From assembly GCF_020171625.1 (NCBI RefSeq), contig NZ_JAIUZY010000020.1, forward strand, positions 1-48,677: a stretch of DNA of 48,677 bases. The letters are read 5' to 3'. The notes beneath the pieces were generated by a model. The model was not told the origin of the DNA, ran no database searches, and worked only from the letters and a program-made list of their open reading frames with translations. Each line of letters begins with the position of its first letter. The stretch's first letter is position 1. The position numbers and the translations under genes were made by a program. This stretch comes from Salipiger bermudensis. Its GTDB lineage: Bacteria > Pseudomonadota > Alphaproteobacteria > Rhodobacterales > Rhodobacteraceae. Below are positions 9,611-17,890 of this stretch, one piece after another.

Positions 9611-9970
9611 CGGTAGTGAGGTCAATACTACAAGCTCTTCGTTTCGAAACGGATGCCGGCTGTTAGAGAAACGGTATGAACCGGCACCAGTGGGGCGATA
9701 TGGCCATGGCGCTACTGCGGCGCGTTTCGTTGCAGTGATCGATGGTCAACTTCCGCCTGCATCAGCATGTTGCTGCCGCCCGCATGGTGGAAGATTGTCA
9801 GCTTTCACGAGCCTCGACATACTCCCCCACGTAAACACCCTGGAGATGCCTGATGACACGTTCGCCCGAGCCACTATGCAAGTTCTCGATTTTGGAAACG
9901 GCAAGTGACCGGTGTAATCATGCGGCGTAATTCGCAATGGATGCGCTCTCAGTATCGGCGTGGGAGACCG

Positions 9971-10291
9971 ATGAAGGTCGATCTAAAGAGGGCCTTGCTG
10001 AACCCGAGAATGTTCAATCTTTATGTGAAGGAATGGTACGGCAGACGTGTCTGTGAAGGATATAAGGCCGGCGCCACAGCGCTTTTGTCTGGCGGGATCG
10101 TCGTGTTGATGCTCAATGATCCGGAGTTTGTCGCCTCCATGGCGCCGCTGGTGAAATGGGGAATGATCACCGTTCCAGCCGCGTTTTCAATCTATAGCAT
10201 TGCGGCATTATTTTTCCCATCCACCCTATTCTGGCTCAGGCATCAGCGAGAGGACGTAGAACGTGCGTTGGCTGATAAAAAGGATCGTTAG
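9971..10291 (+). CDS. Small membrane protein, unknown function
   Basis: 106 residues, no recognised family. A basic N-terminus (MKVDLKRALLNPRMFNLYVK) precedes two predicted membrane helices (ALLSGGIVVLMLN near 39-51 and MITVPAAFSIYSIAALFFP near 65-84) and a charged tail. The ATG at 9971 is preferred to one at 9905 because GGGAG lies six bases before it and the protein gains nothing upstream. It sits alone in the decayed region and may be a survivor of a lost locus. Confidence 0.55.
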   Translation: MKVDLKRALLNPRMFNLYVKEWYGRRVCEGYKAGATALLSGGIVVLMLNDPEFVASMAPLVKWGMITVPAAFSIYSIAALFFPSTLFWLRHQREDVERALADKKDR

Positions 10292-10411
10292 CATCCGCCA
10301 AGCTAGAAAGACAGTCGTCGGGAATCGCTAAAGTTGACGTCGATCAGTGTTCTGTGAAGCTCCCAAAGCCGACCATCAGGTCTATGATACTGCCTGCCAC
10401 CCGGAAGGTCC

Positions 10412-10555
10412 GCTTTTCGGAAGCTGCGGCTCAGCGTCGGCTTGGCTGGCGAATGTCGGGTTTGGGCCGCGAGCGTCGACGCGCGAGGCCCGACCAAGCG
10501 CTTGGCCCTGCGGCGCAGCGAAGGTCGGGAACGAGCCCAAATTAACTAGTGCTGC
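10412..10555 (+). repeat. Dispersed intergenic repeat, copy E (tail type)
   Basis: Shares the tail of the family (GGCGAATGTCGGGTTTGGGC, compare GGCGAATGGCAGGTTTGGGC at 15838) and a second internal GCGAAGGTCGGGAACGAGCCC block. The head of the family is not recognisable. It occupies most of the gap after the small membrane gene. Confidence 0.45.
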
Positions 10556-10719
10556 GGCATGATCGAATGTCGGTTTCGGGTATCCTGCCGCGTAAAGCTT
10601 TGCGTCGTTTGAGGTCTTCGTAAAGCGCGTACGGGTCCCCAACGGGGGGGTGTTCAGTGCCGTCCGCTCTCAGCTCCGGGTTATCGATCCGAGAACGGCA
10701 GTCCGCCGGTCGTTGCGGA

Positions 10720-10947
10720 TACAGCAAACGGCCGACGGCGGAGGCGGGAGCCGTGACGATGCCTGCCACGCCGGCGCCCTCCACGCCGTCCTAGATCGAC
10801 GCGACGGCGGCGTCGACGGTCTTCTTTTTACGTTAGGTCACCTTGACATTTACTCCGGCCGCGGCTGGCCCCGTCAGCGACGGCGAGGCCGATGCAGGCG
10901 GTGGAGCCGGTGACGATGGCGCGTTTTCCCTCGAGATCGATTTTGAT
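10720..10947 (-). pseudogene. Short-chain dehydrogenase (SDR) N-terminal remnant
   Basis: The minus-strand frame starting near 10947 reads IDLEGKRAIVTGSTACIG, the beta1 strand and glycine-rich NAD(P)-binding loop of SDR enzymes (usual form TGxxxGIG; here a Cys replaces one Gly), then a stop at 10828. It continues as KKKTVDAAVASI, another stop, and GVAGIVTAPAS. No catalytic Tyr-xxx-Lys or later part is visible. A relic only. Confidence 0.5.
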
Positions 10948-11347
10948 AAAAAATGGTCTCCGATGTCGTGCAGGTCCGGGCGGTGGCCTTCTTCTGCCGC
11001 CCATTATTGGCCAACGGCGCTAGTCCGGGACGTGCGGTATGTGCCTGGCCTTCGTGACCGGGGGCTACGCACGTCCTCGTCAGAAAGCGAGACGAAGTGG
11101 GTCTCTTAGTTAAGCCCGGTCGAGCATCGTGGAGACCTTCACGCCATTGGGCGTGGAATATGAGTATAACTGGATTACGACGGGGTTCTGGGCGGGCCAA
11201 CGCTTGGCAATGGAGAAGCCGTCGGGGAACATCGTGTTTCCTGTTTGGTCGTCGGGTTCGGTTGCCCATTGCGGGGCAAATGCCCCGGTCAGGCGACGCG
11301 GTTGCTGCCGGCAGCGCCGGATTCCCCGGACGTGGCCATGCGGCGTC
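10948..11347. other. Non-coding or unassigned stretch
   Basis: Between the SDR relic and the DUF2218 gene. The plus strand at 11129-11240 reads METFTPLGVEYEYNWITTGF and goes on for ~20 plausible residues, which may be the end of a lost gene, but I do not recognise it. Nothing else supported. Confidence 0.3.
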
Positions 11348-11668
11348 TCAGCTTACCTTTCGCGCGACGGAGTCCGTTTCCGCGGCCGGGCTCCAGTCGA
11401 AGCTGATGTCCTCGCGGAAGGCGAAGCGGGTGAGGTGGTTCTCAACCACCTGCGCAAGCTTGTCCGCCGCCTCGGGCGTGTCTGCGTAGACCAGGGCGCG
11501 CAGGCCGGTCTCGTCGGCGATCAGATCGGTGCGCTCGCCGCCGCCGAAATCGATGGTGCCGTGCAGTTGGTCGAACGCGACCTCGAACTTGTGCGTCCAG
11601 TGCTTGCAGAGCTGCTGGAGGTAGCGGCTGGCGTTCCGCGTGGTGATGTGGGCGGTCGTTTCGTACAT
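11348..11668 (-). CDS. DUF2218 domain protein
   Basis: 106 residues that fill a single DUF2218 domain: ITTRNASRYLQQLCKHWTHK at the start is the family signature, followed by alternating strands and helix (ADTPEAADKLAQVVENHLTR). Function is not established; the domain also occurs fused to siderophore-interacting reductases, as in the gene at 730-1752. It is the last gene of the DoxX-VOC-DUF2218 minus-strand set, 28 bases behind the VOC gene. A GGAGACC lies just before the ATG. Confidence 0.85.
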   Translation of the reverse strand: MYETTAHITTRNASRYLQQLCKHWTHKFEVAFDQLHGTIDFGGGERTDLIADETGLRALVYADTPEAADKLAQVVENHLTRFAFREDISFDWSPAAETDSVARKVS

Positions 11669-11696
11669 GGTGGGTCTCCTTGTCTGAAGGGCCGGA

Positions 11697-12557
11697 TCAG
11701 GCCGCGCGCAGGCGCAGGACTGTGCCCCAGGGATCGGTGAAGAGAGACGAGTCGCCGGGCTGTTCCCCGGCGCGTGCCGCGAGGCGCGCGTGAAGCTCCG
11801 GATCGGCGGCGACGATCTCGACCGAATGCAGGCCCGTCATGCCCGTCGGCCTCGGTCCAGCGCCGGCGCTATTCCAGGTGTTCGCTGCGATGTGGTGGTG
11901 GTAGCCGCCGGCGGAATAGAAGGCCGCGCCGCGCACCCGGCTCGTCACGTCGAGACCGAGGAGGCCGGTGTAGAACTCGTCGGCTTTCTTCACGTCGCCA
12001 ACCTGCAGATGGACGTGGCCAACGACGGTGCCCGCCTGCATGCCGCCCCAAGGCTCATCGGGTGCGTCTGCCGCGAGCGCGTCGAGGTCGAGCCGGATCG
12101 TCGCCATGTCGACCTCATCATCGGCCCAGGACCAATCCTCGCTCGGGCGGTCGCGGTAGATCTCAATCCCGTTGCCCTCGGGGTCTGCCAAGTATAGCGC
12201 CTCGCTCACGAGGTGGTCGCTTGCGCCCAGCAGTCGGACGCCCGTCTCGGCGGCATGGCGCAGCCAGTGGCCGAGGGACGCGCGGTCCTGAAGCAGGAAG
12301 GCCACATGGAAGAGGCCGGTCTCGGTCCGGTCCGCAAGGCGCGCGGCGGGGTTGTGGATCAGCTCCAGCAGAGCCTCGCCACCGGTGCCGAGGCGGGAGA
12401 GGCCGGGACGGGCCTCGACCAGCTCGAGCCCGATGGCGTCGCGGTAGAATTCGGTCATCTGGCTCAGATCGCGCACGGTGAGCGCTACGGTACCGATGCG
12501 GAGGGGGGCGCTGGCCGAGGTGATCCCGGCGGGTGACAGGTTGGCTCGCGTAGTCAT
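11697..12557 (-). CDS. VOC-superfamily (glyoxalase/extradiol dioxygenase-like) protein
   Basis: 286 residues with two vicinal-oxygen-chelate modules: ~17-130 (GTVALTVRDLSQMTEFYRD, LGLFHVAF-like strand, DPEGNGIEIYRDRP) and ~160-285 (GTVVGHVHLQVGDVKKADEF, GGYHHHIAANTW, DPWGTVLRLR). The arrangement resembles CatE-type catechol 2,3-dioxygenase-like proteins. Likely metal ligands are the His of each GHVHL/FHVAF strand and the Glu or equivalent near each domain end, although the last strand has no Glu. The ATG at 12557 follows a GGAGG. It lies 13 bases after the DoxX gene, so co-transcribed; the substrate is unknown, probably an aromatic or quinone-like compound. Confidence 0.85.
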   Translation of the reverse strand: MTTRANLSPAGITSASAPLRIGTVALTVRDLSQMTEFYRDAIGLELVEARPGLSRLGTGGEALLELIHNPAARLADRTETGLFHVAFLLQDRASLGHWLRHAAETGVRLLGASDHLVSEALYLADPEGNGIEIYRDRPSEDWSWADDEVDMATIRLDLDALAADAPDEPWGGMQAGTVVGHVHLQVGDVKKADEFYTGLLGLDVTSRVRGAAFYSAGGYHHHIAANTWNSAGAGPRPTGMTGLHSVEIVAADPELHARLAARAGEQPGDSSLFTDPWGTVLRLRAA

Positions 12558-12570
12558 GGTTCCCTCCATC

Positions 12571-12978
12571 TCAGCGGGTTGTGCGGGTGGGCCGCAGGGA
12601 ATGGGCGCCGTCGCCCAGAAGCGCCTGCACGATAAGCGCGACGATCCAGAAGGCGGGGTATTCCCAACCACCGCCCTCGTTGTCGAAGAAGAAGCCGGCG
12701 GCGCCGTGGACCATGAAAATCGCGCCCAAGAGGACCGGGATCAGCGCGACGGCGACGATGCGGGTATAGATGCCCGCGATCAGGGCAATGCCGCCGAGCG
12801 TCTCGACGAGGATGGTGAGGTAGGCCAGCGCGCCGGGCAGGCCGAGGCTCTGGAAGAAGCCGGCGGTGCCGCTGGGGCCGAAGACGAAGATCTTCAGCCC
12901 GGCATGGGCGAGAAAGAGGATGCCGAGGGCCACGCGGAGCGTCAGCGCGGCGTAGGGGGCGGTGCGGGTGTCGATCAT
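12571..12978 (-). CDS. DoxX-family membrane protein
   Basis: 135 residues, four predicted membrane helices. LTLRVALGILFLAHAGLKIF is the family opening, with GIALIAGIYTRIVAVALI and the GWEYPAFWIVALIVQALLG end. DoxX-type proteins are linked to thiol/oxidative stress or quinone metabolism, without one agreed activity. The ATG at 12978 follows AGGAG. First gene of the operon with the VOC and DUF2218 genes; divergent from the LysR regulator, which probably controls it. Confidence 0.85.
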   Translation of the reverse strand: MIDTRTAPYAALTLRVALGILFLAHAGLKIFVFGPSGTAGFFQSLGLPGALAYLTILVETLGGIALIAGIYTRIVAVALIPVLLGAIFMVHGAAGFFFDNEGGGWEYPAFWIVALIVQALLGDGAHSLRPTRTTR

Positions 12979-13032
12979 CGGGAACTCCTGTGTGCTGTTG
13001 CCCCCATATGCCCTTGACCTTCCCGTGTGATA

Positions 13033-13045
13033 ATACACTTTGTAT
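13033..13045. promoter_or_regulatory. Possible LysR-type operator between doxX and the LysR gene
   Basis: Dyad ATAC-N5-GTAT lying in the 95-base gap between the divergent DoxX and LysR genes. LysR regulators commonly bind a T-N11-A dyad of this kind in such gaps. Its position argues that the regulator starts at 13074 and not at the ATG at 13044, which the dyad would touch. Confidence 0.35.
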
Positions 13046-13073
13046 GACAGGATTTCTGAACTGTGGGTGCGAG

Positions 13074-14015
13074 ATGCTCGATCGACTGACCGGCATGGAG
13101 GTTTTCGCCGAGGTCGCCCGGCAGGGCAGCCTGTCGGGTGCGGCGCGGGCCGTGGGGATCTCTCCTACGATGGCAACGAAGCACGTCAACGCGCTCGAGG
13201 AACGGCTGGGGGTGAAGCTTGTCCATCGTACCACGCGCCGTGTCGCGCTGACGGATACGGGACGGCGCTACCTCGATCACGTGGAGCGGGTGCTCTCGGA
13301 CGTGGCCGAGGCAGAGGCCGAAGCAGCGGCCGAGCGGGTCGAGGTGACGGGACAACTGCGTATCGCTCTGCCGGTCTCCTTCGGCATCCGGCAGGTGGCG
13401 CCGCTCCTGCCGGAGTTCATGCGCCTCTATCCGCGGCTGCGCGTCGACCTCGGCGTCGACGATCGCAAGGTGGACATGATCGCCGGTGGTTGGGATGTGG
13501 CGGTGCGGATCGGGCAGAACCCCAACGAGACCACCATCGCACGCAAGCTTGCCCATTGTCGCACGGTAGTTAGTGCGGCGCCGGACTACCTTGAGCGGCA
13601 CGGTACGCCGGAAACGGTCGCCGATCTCGCCTCGCACAATTGCCTGAGCTACACCTTGTCCCACGATGTCGGTCCCGGCCGGTGGCCCTTCGGCCCGGAG
13701 GGCAAGGTTGCGGCCCCGGCCACGGGGAACCTGCAGGCGGATAACGGCGACATGCTGGTGGCTATCGCGCTGGCCGGGCAGGGGCTGATCTACGAACCGA
13801 CCTTCCTCGTAGGCGACCACATCCGGGCGGGGCGACTACGGATTGTCCCGCTCGACCACCCGCCCTCCGAGATGCCGGGGGTCTACGCCGTCTATCCCGC
13901 CCCGCGGCGCCCGCCCGCCAAGGTGCGGGCCTTCGTGGATTTCCTGGTGGAGCGGTTCGGAACGGTCCCGCCCTGGGACCGGGATCTCGACCTGCCCCGT
14001 GCGCCGGTCACGTAA
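13074..14015 (+). CDS. LysR-family transcriptional regulator
   Basis: 313 residues. N-terminal winged helix-turn-helix at ~1-60 (FAEVARQGSLSGAARAVGIS, KHVNALEERLGVKLVHRTTR), then a periplasmic-binding-protein-like effector domain at ~90-295 (GQLRIALPVSFGIRQVAPLL, WDVAVRIG). The subgroup with MLDRLTGMEVF at its start includes many regulators of quinone- or aldehyde-responsive DoxX operons. It faces the DoxX-VOC-DUF2218 operon across 95 bases and is its likely regulator. The start was set at 13074 from family length; 13044 is the alternative. Confidence 0.9.
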   Translation: MLDRLTGMEVFAEVARQGSLSGAARAVGISPTMATKHVNALEERLGVKLVHRTTRRVALTDTGRRYLDHVERVLSDVAEAEAEAAAERVEVTGQLRIALPVSFGIRQVAPLLPEFMRLYPRLRVDLGVDDRKVDMIAGGWDVAVRIGQNPNETTIARKLAHCRTVVSAAPDYLERHGTPETVADLASHNCLSYTLSHDVGPGRWPFGPEGKVAAPATGNLQADNGDMLVAIALAGQGLIYEPTFLVGDHIRAGRLRIVPLDHPPSEMPGVYAVYPAPRRPPAKVRAFVDFLVERFGTVPPWDRDLDLPRAPVT

Positions 14016-14017
14016 TG

Positions 14018-14129
14018 CCCTCGACGATGCGTTTGCGTCCGTCCGCGCAAGGGGGCCGACGTGGCGAGCATAGAAATCGCGGATGGGCGCGCGCAGGTCG
14101 GGCGAATGGGCCGCGGCGGCCATGAAGAC
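14018..14129 (-). pseudogene. Fragment of a TetR-type regulator C-terminus
   Basis: On the minus strand, EVFMAAAAHSPDLRAPIRDF and ARHVGPLART resemble the last helices of TetR-family ligand-binding domains. The fragment begins abruptly where the dispersed repeat (copy A) ends and runs into the end of the LysR gene. Short and without its DNA-binding part, so the assignment is tentative. Confidence 0.35.
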
Positions 14130-14135
14130 CTCGGT

Positions 14136-14345
14136 GCATCGCGCAGCGAAAGCCCGTTTCGTCCGCCCTGCCGACCTTCATCCTCCGATGATGCTGCGCG
14201 ATGGACGAATGGCCGGTCTAGTGAAGCTGCACCGCGGCGATCGGCAAGGGACTGAACGGCAGGTCAGGGCCGTCAGCGTCCGCAGGCTCGGCGCGCCAAG
14301 GCAAGTGGCCTGCCGCGCCGCAGCATGGCCGGTTCGAGCCCTGAG
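14136..14345 (+). repeat. Dispersed intergenic repeat, copy A
   Basis: One of the two best copies. The first ~137 bases align with 32919-33055 with about 17 differences by eye; shared blocks include GCAGCGAAAGCCCG, CGCCCTGCCGACCTTCATC, ATGCTGCGCGA, GGACGAATGGCCGGT and CGGCAGGTC. The tail (GGCCGTCAGCGT to CGAGCC) is looser. It fills part of the 675-base gap between the LysR gene and the OmpA-like gene; the remaining 345 bases up to 14690 hold only the promoter region of the latter. Confidence 0.7.
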
Positions 14346-14690
14346 TAACTCACCCTGCGCATGATTTGCCGCTTGGATGAAACCGGCGCTTCAAGCGTTT
14401 CATGTGATTTAGGTTGCACCGATTTCCTTGGTCCGGATTTTGGACGGGGACCTTTGGGAGCGATTTATGTGTTGCGAAGGACCGGTTCGCTAAGGCTTAA
14501 TCACTTTAGGGCCTGCGGCTATGTCGACAGCTCGGATATGGCTTGAAGTTCCTCTGTCCCCCACACGTCGTCTCGTTCCGGACCCCCAGCGGGTGTCGCT
14601 TGTTTGAGGCGTGACGTCGCGATGCTGACGGTCCGTGTCATTCATCGATCTAAGCCGCAGTAACGTCGCGAAAATGAAAGGATACCGAAG

Positions 14691-15626
14691 ATGTCGTTCC
14701 GGACCTACTTTGCTATCGCATTTTTTGCTACCGGTCTCGCGCTCCCGGCCGCCGCTCAGGAACCTGTCATCGTCCAGCCCTTCGCGGGGTCGGAATTGGC
14801 CCGGCCCCAATACGCCGTCGACTTTGATGTTCTGGGATACTTCACGGCGCTCGACGGCGACGTGGCTGAGACTGCCGAAATCGAGGGGCAGCTTCGGTCC
14901 GGCCTCTATTCCTGGCCCGAGGGCAAAGCTCCGATCGAGATCGAGCGCAGCTTCGAAACCGCCCTCGACGCGGCCGGCTTCGATATCCTCGTCGATACCG
15001 GCCTGCCAGAGTTCTCCGATGAGCAGAGCGCTATCAAGTCCCTGCAGGAAACCAACCGGATCGGTCAGCGCGGCTTCAGCATCGCCGGGCAACAGGTGAC
15101 CGTGTTTCCGGGGCATTACATCTCGGCGAAGCGGACCGAGGCGGGGCAGACGACCGTCTTCACACTGACCATCAGCAGCAACCGACGCATCTACATGACC
15201 GAGGAAGTCACGTCCGCCGGGATGGAGGAGGGCACGGTGGATGTCAGTGCCAAGGCCCTGACTGCTGAAATCGAAGAAGCGGGAAAGGCGATCCTCTACG
15301 GCGTCCAGTTTGACACCGGCAGCGCGGTGATCCGGCCCTCATCGGCCGCGTCGCTCGAGGCGATCGCCGAGGTGCTTATGCAGCGCAATGGTCGCTTTTA
15401 TGTCGTTGGCCACACGGATGACACCGGGGGATTCGAGCTTAACATGGCCCTCTCGGCCAACCGAGCGGTAGCCATCGTTTCGGCCTTGGTCCGGGACTAT
15501 GGAATAGGCGCGGGACGTCTTCAGGCCGGTGGCGTAGGCCCGCTCGCCCCGCTCGCCTCAAACGAAAACGAAGCGGGGCGCCAGTTGAATCGCCGGGTGG
15601 AGCTGGTGGAGATGTTGGCGGAGTAG
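14691..15626 (+). CDS. OmpA-family protein (peptidoglycan-associating)
   Basis: 311 residues. A signal peptide (FAIAFFATGLALPAAAQ, cleaved about residue 22) precedes an N-terminal domain of unknown fold at ~30-190. A C-terminal OmpA domain at ~200-308 shows the family marks VQFDTGSAVIRPSS, VVGHTDDTGG, LSANRAVAIVSAL and NRRVELV. Such domains bind meso-diaminopimelate of peptidoglycan, so the protein is probably exported to the periplasm or outer membrane. It stands alone. The N-terminal half resembles DUF4892-like lipoproteins in outline, but I cannot confirm this. Confidence 0.88.
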   Translation: MSFRTYFAIAFFATGLALPAAAQEPVIVQPFAGSELARPQYAVDFDVLGYFTALDGDVAETAEIEGQLRSGLYSWPEGKAPIEIERSFETALDAAGFDILVDTGLPEFSDEQSAIKSLQETNRIGQRGFSIAGQQVTVFPGHYISAKRTEAGQTTVFTLTISSNRRIYMTEEVTSAGMEEGTVDVSAKALTAEIEEAGKAILYGVQFDTGSAVIRPSSAASLEAIAEVLMQRNGRFYVVGHTDDTGGFELNMALSANRAVAIVSALVRDYGIGAGRLQAGGVGPLAPLASNENEAGRQLNRRVELVEMLAE

Positions 15627-15728
15627 CGGCCGCTGTCTCCTGATAGTGCTCGACTTTACCGTTTGGACATTTCGCAATTACCCTCTCGAATCCTTGGCCG
15701 ACTGAAGCGATCCTGCGGCGGCGGCCTT

Positions 15729-15870
15729 GGCGAACGGCAGCTTCGTCCGCTCTGCGGACCTTGGGGCCCTGGACTATGCTGCGCGGTGCCACTGATGGCC
15801 GGTTTGGGGAGGCCGCGCCGCGCCGTTGGTGACCCAGGCGAATGGCAGGTTTGGGCCGGGAAGTGCCCGG
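15729..15870 (+). repeat. Dispersed intergenic repeat, copy D
   Basis: CGAACGGCAGCTTCGTCCGC, GACCTTGGGGCCCTGGACTATGCTGCGCGGTG in pieces, ATGGCCGGTTTGGGGA and GCGAATGGCAGGTTTGGGCC correspond block by block to copies A and B, with a compressed middle. It lies in the 540-base gap between the OmpA-like gene and the GntR gene. The stretch 15871-16070 holds nothing I recognise. Confidence 0.6.
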
Positions 15871-16081
15871 GGCGCGGCCGCAGCCAGGTCGCGAGGCGTG
15901 TCCGCTTGCTGCGCAAAACGGAAATCCGAGGGCTCGAGCTAAGGTCGCGATTGTCGGTGTTTGCCGGTTATACCGGCGCGCTAAGGAACCCTCTGCAGCT
16001 ATACGTTACCCTCCTCCTACGGAATGCACTCGCCGTCGTTTGAAGCCAGGTTATCGCGCTCAGGTTCTCTTGTTGCGAAAT

Positions 16082-16096
16082 ATGTCGTATTACGGG
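16082..16096 (-). promoter_or_regulatory. Candidate GntR operator, copy 1
   Basis: Read on the minus strand: CCCGTAATACGACAT. It matches CCCATAATACAACAT at 26835-26849 in 13 of 15 positions. It lies 71 bases before the GntR start, the right place for autoregulation. I find no other copy in the gene ends I checked. Confidence 0.55.
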
Positions 16097-16166
16097 ACAG
16101 CCCTTCGGCTACCTCGCTACTCACCAGCCAAGGTGAAGTGAAATTGCATGACCCCGAGACGCAGAC

Positions 16167-17078
16167 ATGAGTGCCAGTTCAATCACATCAGCCGACGGTC
16201 TGAGCAATCTCCAGGCCGAGATCGCCCAGAAGATCCTTACCCTTGCGAAGGACGGGCACTGGAAAGAGGGAGAGCACGTCTCGGAGACGCCGCTGGCGAA
16301 GTTTCTGGGCACGTCGAGGACCCCGGTTCGCCGTGTCCTCATGCACCTGGAAGAACGGGGCCTATTTAGCAAGATCCCGAACATTGGCTTCCGCTTTCAG
16401 GGGCTGCCGGCGGAGAACGACAACCTTTCCGCACTGTTGCCGAAATCGGAGACCGAAACGCTCTACGATCAGGTGATGACCGCCCGCGCCTCGGGCGCGA
16501 TCGCCCCCGAGGTGTCGGAGGCGGAACTGGCAGAGCATTTCGGCACCACCCGCGGCATGATCCGACTGGTGCTGATGCGGTTCGCCAATGCCGGCCTAGC
16601 CGAACGTCGCACCGGCCACGGCTGGCGGTTTGCCGAAACCCTAGACAATCCGCAGGCTATCCACGCCAGCTATGGCTTCCGGGTCATCATCGAATGTGGC
16701 GCATTGCGCGATGCGGGCTTCCGCCCCGATCTGGCGCAACTGGCCGAACTGCGCGCGCAGCAGCAGCGCCTACATGACACGCCAGTGGACCGGATTGCCG
16801 GCTCGGAATGGTTCGAGGCCAACGCCAACTTTCACGCCACCGTCGTCAGCTGGGCCCACAACCGCTTCCTGACCGAGGCGATCCGACGCCAGAACAGCCT
16901 GCGCCGCATGACCGAGGTGGTGGAGTTCACAGAGCTGAGCGCGGATCATATCCGCAAGGCTGCGCGCGACCACCTGGCCATCCTCGACGCGATCGAGGAC
17001 GGCGATCCAGAAACTGCCGCGCAGATCCTCGATCGTCACCTCAGCCGCGATCCGGGCGACGCGGCGAAGCTGGACTAA
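16167..17078 (+). CDS. GntR-family regulator with two winged-helix domains
   Basis: 303 residues, probable regulator of the adjoining catabolic cluster. Residues ~15-75 are a GntR winged helix (EIAQKILTLAKDGHWKEGEH, LGTSRTPVRRVLMHLEERGL). Unusually, residues ~93-150 repeat that pattern (LYDQVMTARASGAIAPEVSE, FGTTRGMIRLVLMRFANAGL). The C-terminal ~150 residues look like an FCD effector domain with the metal-binding type of His/Asp spacing (ANANFHATVV, RKAARDHLAILDAIEDGD). It ends convergently with the hydrolase at 17075 (4-base overlap). It likely binds the shared motif at 16082 and 26835. Confidence 0.9.
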   Translation: MSASSITSADGLSNLQAEIAQKILTLAKDGHWKEGEHVSETPLAKFLGTSRTPVRRVLMHLEERGLFSKIPNIGFRFQGLPAENDNLSALLPKSETETLYDQVMTARASGAIAPEVSEAELAEHFGTTRGMIRLVLMRFANAGLAERRTGHGWRFAETLDNPQAIHASYGFRVIIECGALRDAGFRPDLAQLAELRAQQQRLHDTPVDRIAGSEWFEANANFHATVVSWAHNRFLTEAIRRQNSLRRMTEVVEFTELSADHIRKAARDHLAILDAIEDGDPETAAQILDRHLSRDPGDAAKLD

Positions 17079-17890
17079 CCGGCCAGCAGGCGGGCGAAGA
17101 AGTCCTCCACCGGCGGCTGAAGGGCCGAGGCATCATGGCCAACGCCCAGCAGGTCACGGCGTTCGGGCGCTGCGCCTATCCCGCGTAGCGCCGCCTCCAG
17201 CGCAGAAAGCCGCGCCACCCGGGTTGCCCCGGCGTCATTGGCACCGTCCTCGCACCAGAAATCCGAACCGGGCTTGATCGTCATGCCCTCGGCTGTGTCG
17301 TCCGCCCCGACCAGCAGCTGGATCGGCACCCGGGCGACTGCGACCGCGTCGAAGGCCGCCCCGGTGGAGGTCGCCATGTCGCCGGTTCCCACCCACCAGC
17401 CGCGCGGATCGCCCGGCAGGGTCACCGTCCCCGGCGCCGCTATGGAGACGCCGCGCAGCCGGTCCGGGTGACGCAGCAGGAAGCGATGCGCGAACTGCCC
17501 GCCCCCCGAGAAGCCCGACAGCAGGAAGCGGTTGGTCTGCAGGCGAAAGACCTCGGCGATCTCCTCGACCATGCCCAGCAGCACTTCGTCATAGGCCACG
17601 CCGCCGTGGCGCATCAGCTTGTAGTTGTTAAAATCGTCCGGGCCGGTGATCCCGCAGGGGAACAGCGGCGCCAGCAGCGCACAGTGATGCGCCTCGGCGA
17701 AGGCGATGTAGTGGTCGCGCAGGGCCTGGGCATCGCGTTTGCTGTGGTGGATCAGCACCGCCAGCGGGTAGGTCTTCGCTCCCTCCGGATCGTAGCTCTC
17801 GGGCACGTAGGTGCAGTAATGGAACCGCGGATCGCAGCGGGCCGCAAACATGGCGCTGGCCGGCAGACGGTAGAAATTCATGCGTGCCAT
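17075..17890 (-). CDS. Alpha/beta hydrolase, PHB-depolymerase-like
   Basis: 271 residues, no signal peptide, so cytoplasmic. Strand-turn PLAVLIHHS near 42-50 is followed by the nucleophile elbow GFSGG with Ser128 (LLSGFSGGGQFAHRF), a probable acid at Asp197/198 (VGADDTAEG) and His252 (GVGHDAS). The fold resembles esterases/PHB depolymerase-like hydrolases. It is the last gene of the nine-gene minus operon and shares one base with the N-formylglutamate amidohydrolase-like gene before it. Substrate unknown; an ester or thioester of the imported compound is a guess. Confidence 0.85.
   Translation of the reverse strand: MARMNFYRLPASAMFAARCDPRFHYCTYVPESYDPEGAKTYPLAVLIHHSKRDAQALRDHYIAFAEAHHCALLAPLFPCGITGPDDFNNYKLMRHGGVAYDEVLLGMVEEIAEVFRLQTNRFLLSGFSGGGQFAHRFLLRHPDRLRGVSIAAPGTVTLPGDPRGWWVGTGDMATSTGAAFDAVAVARVPIQLLVGADDTAEGMTIKPGSDFWCEDGANDAGATRVARLSALEAALRGIGAAPERRDLLGVGHDASALQPPVEDFFARLLAG

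Noticed and set aside
9312-9908. Plus-strand frame of 198 residues after the truncated MFS gene
   Set aside because: It runs straight through a dispersed repeat and overlaps the MFS end; the translation shows no domain features.
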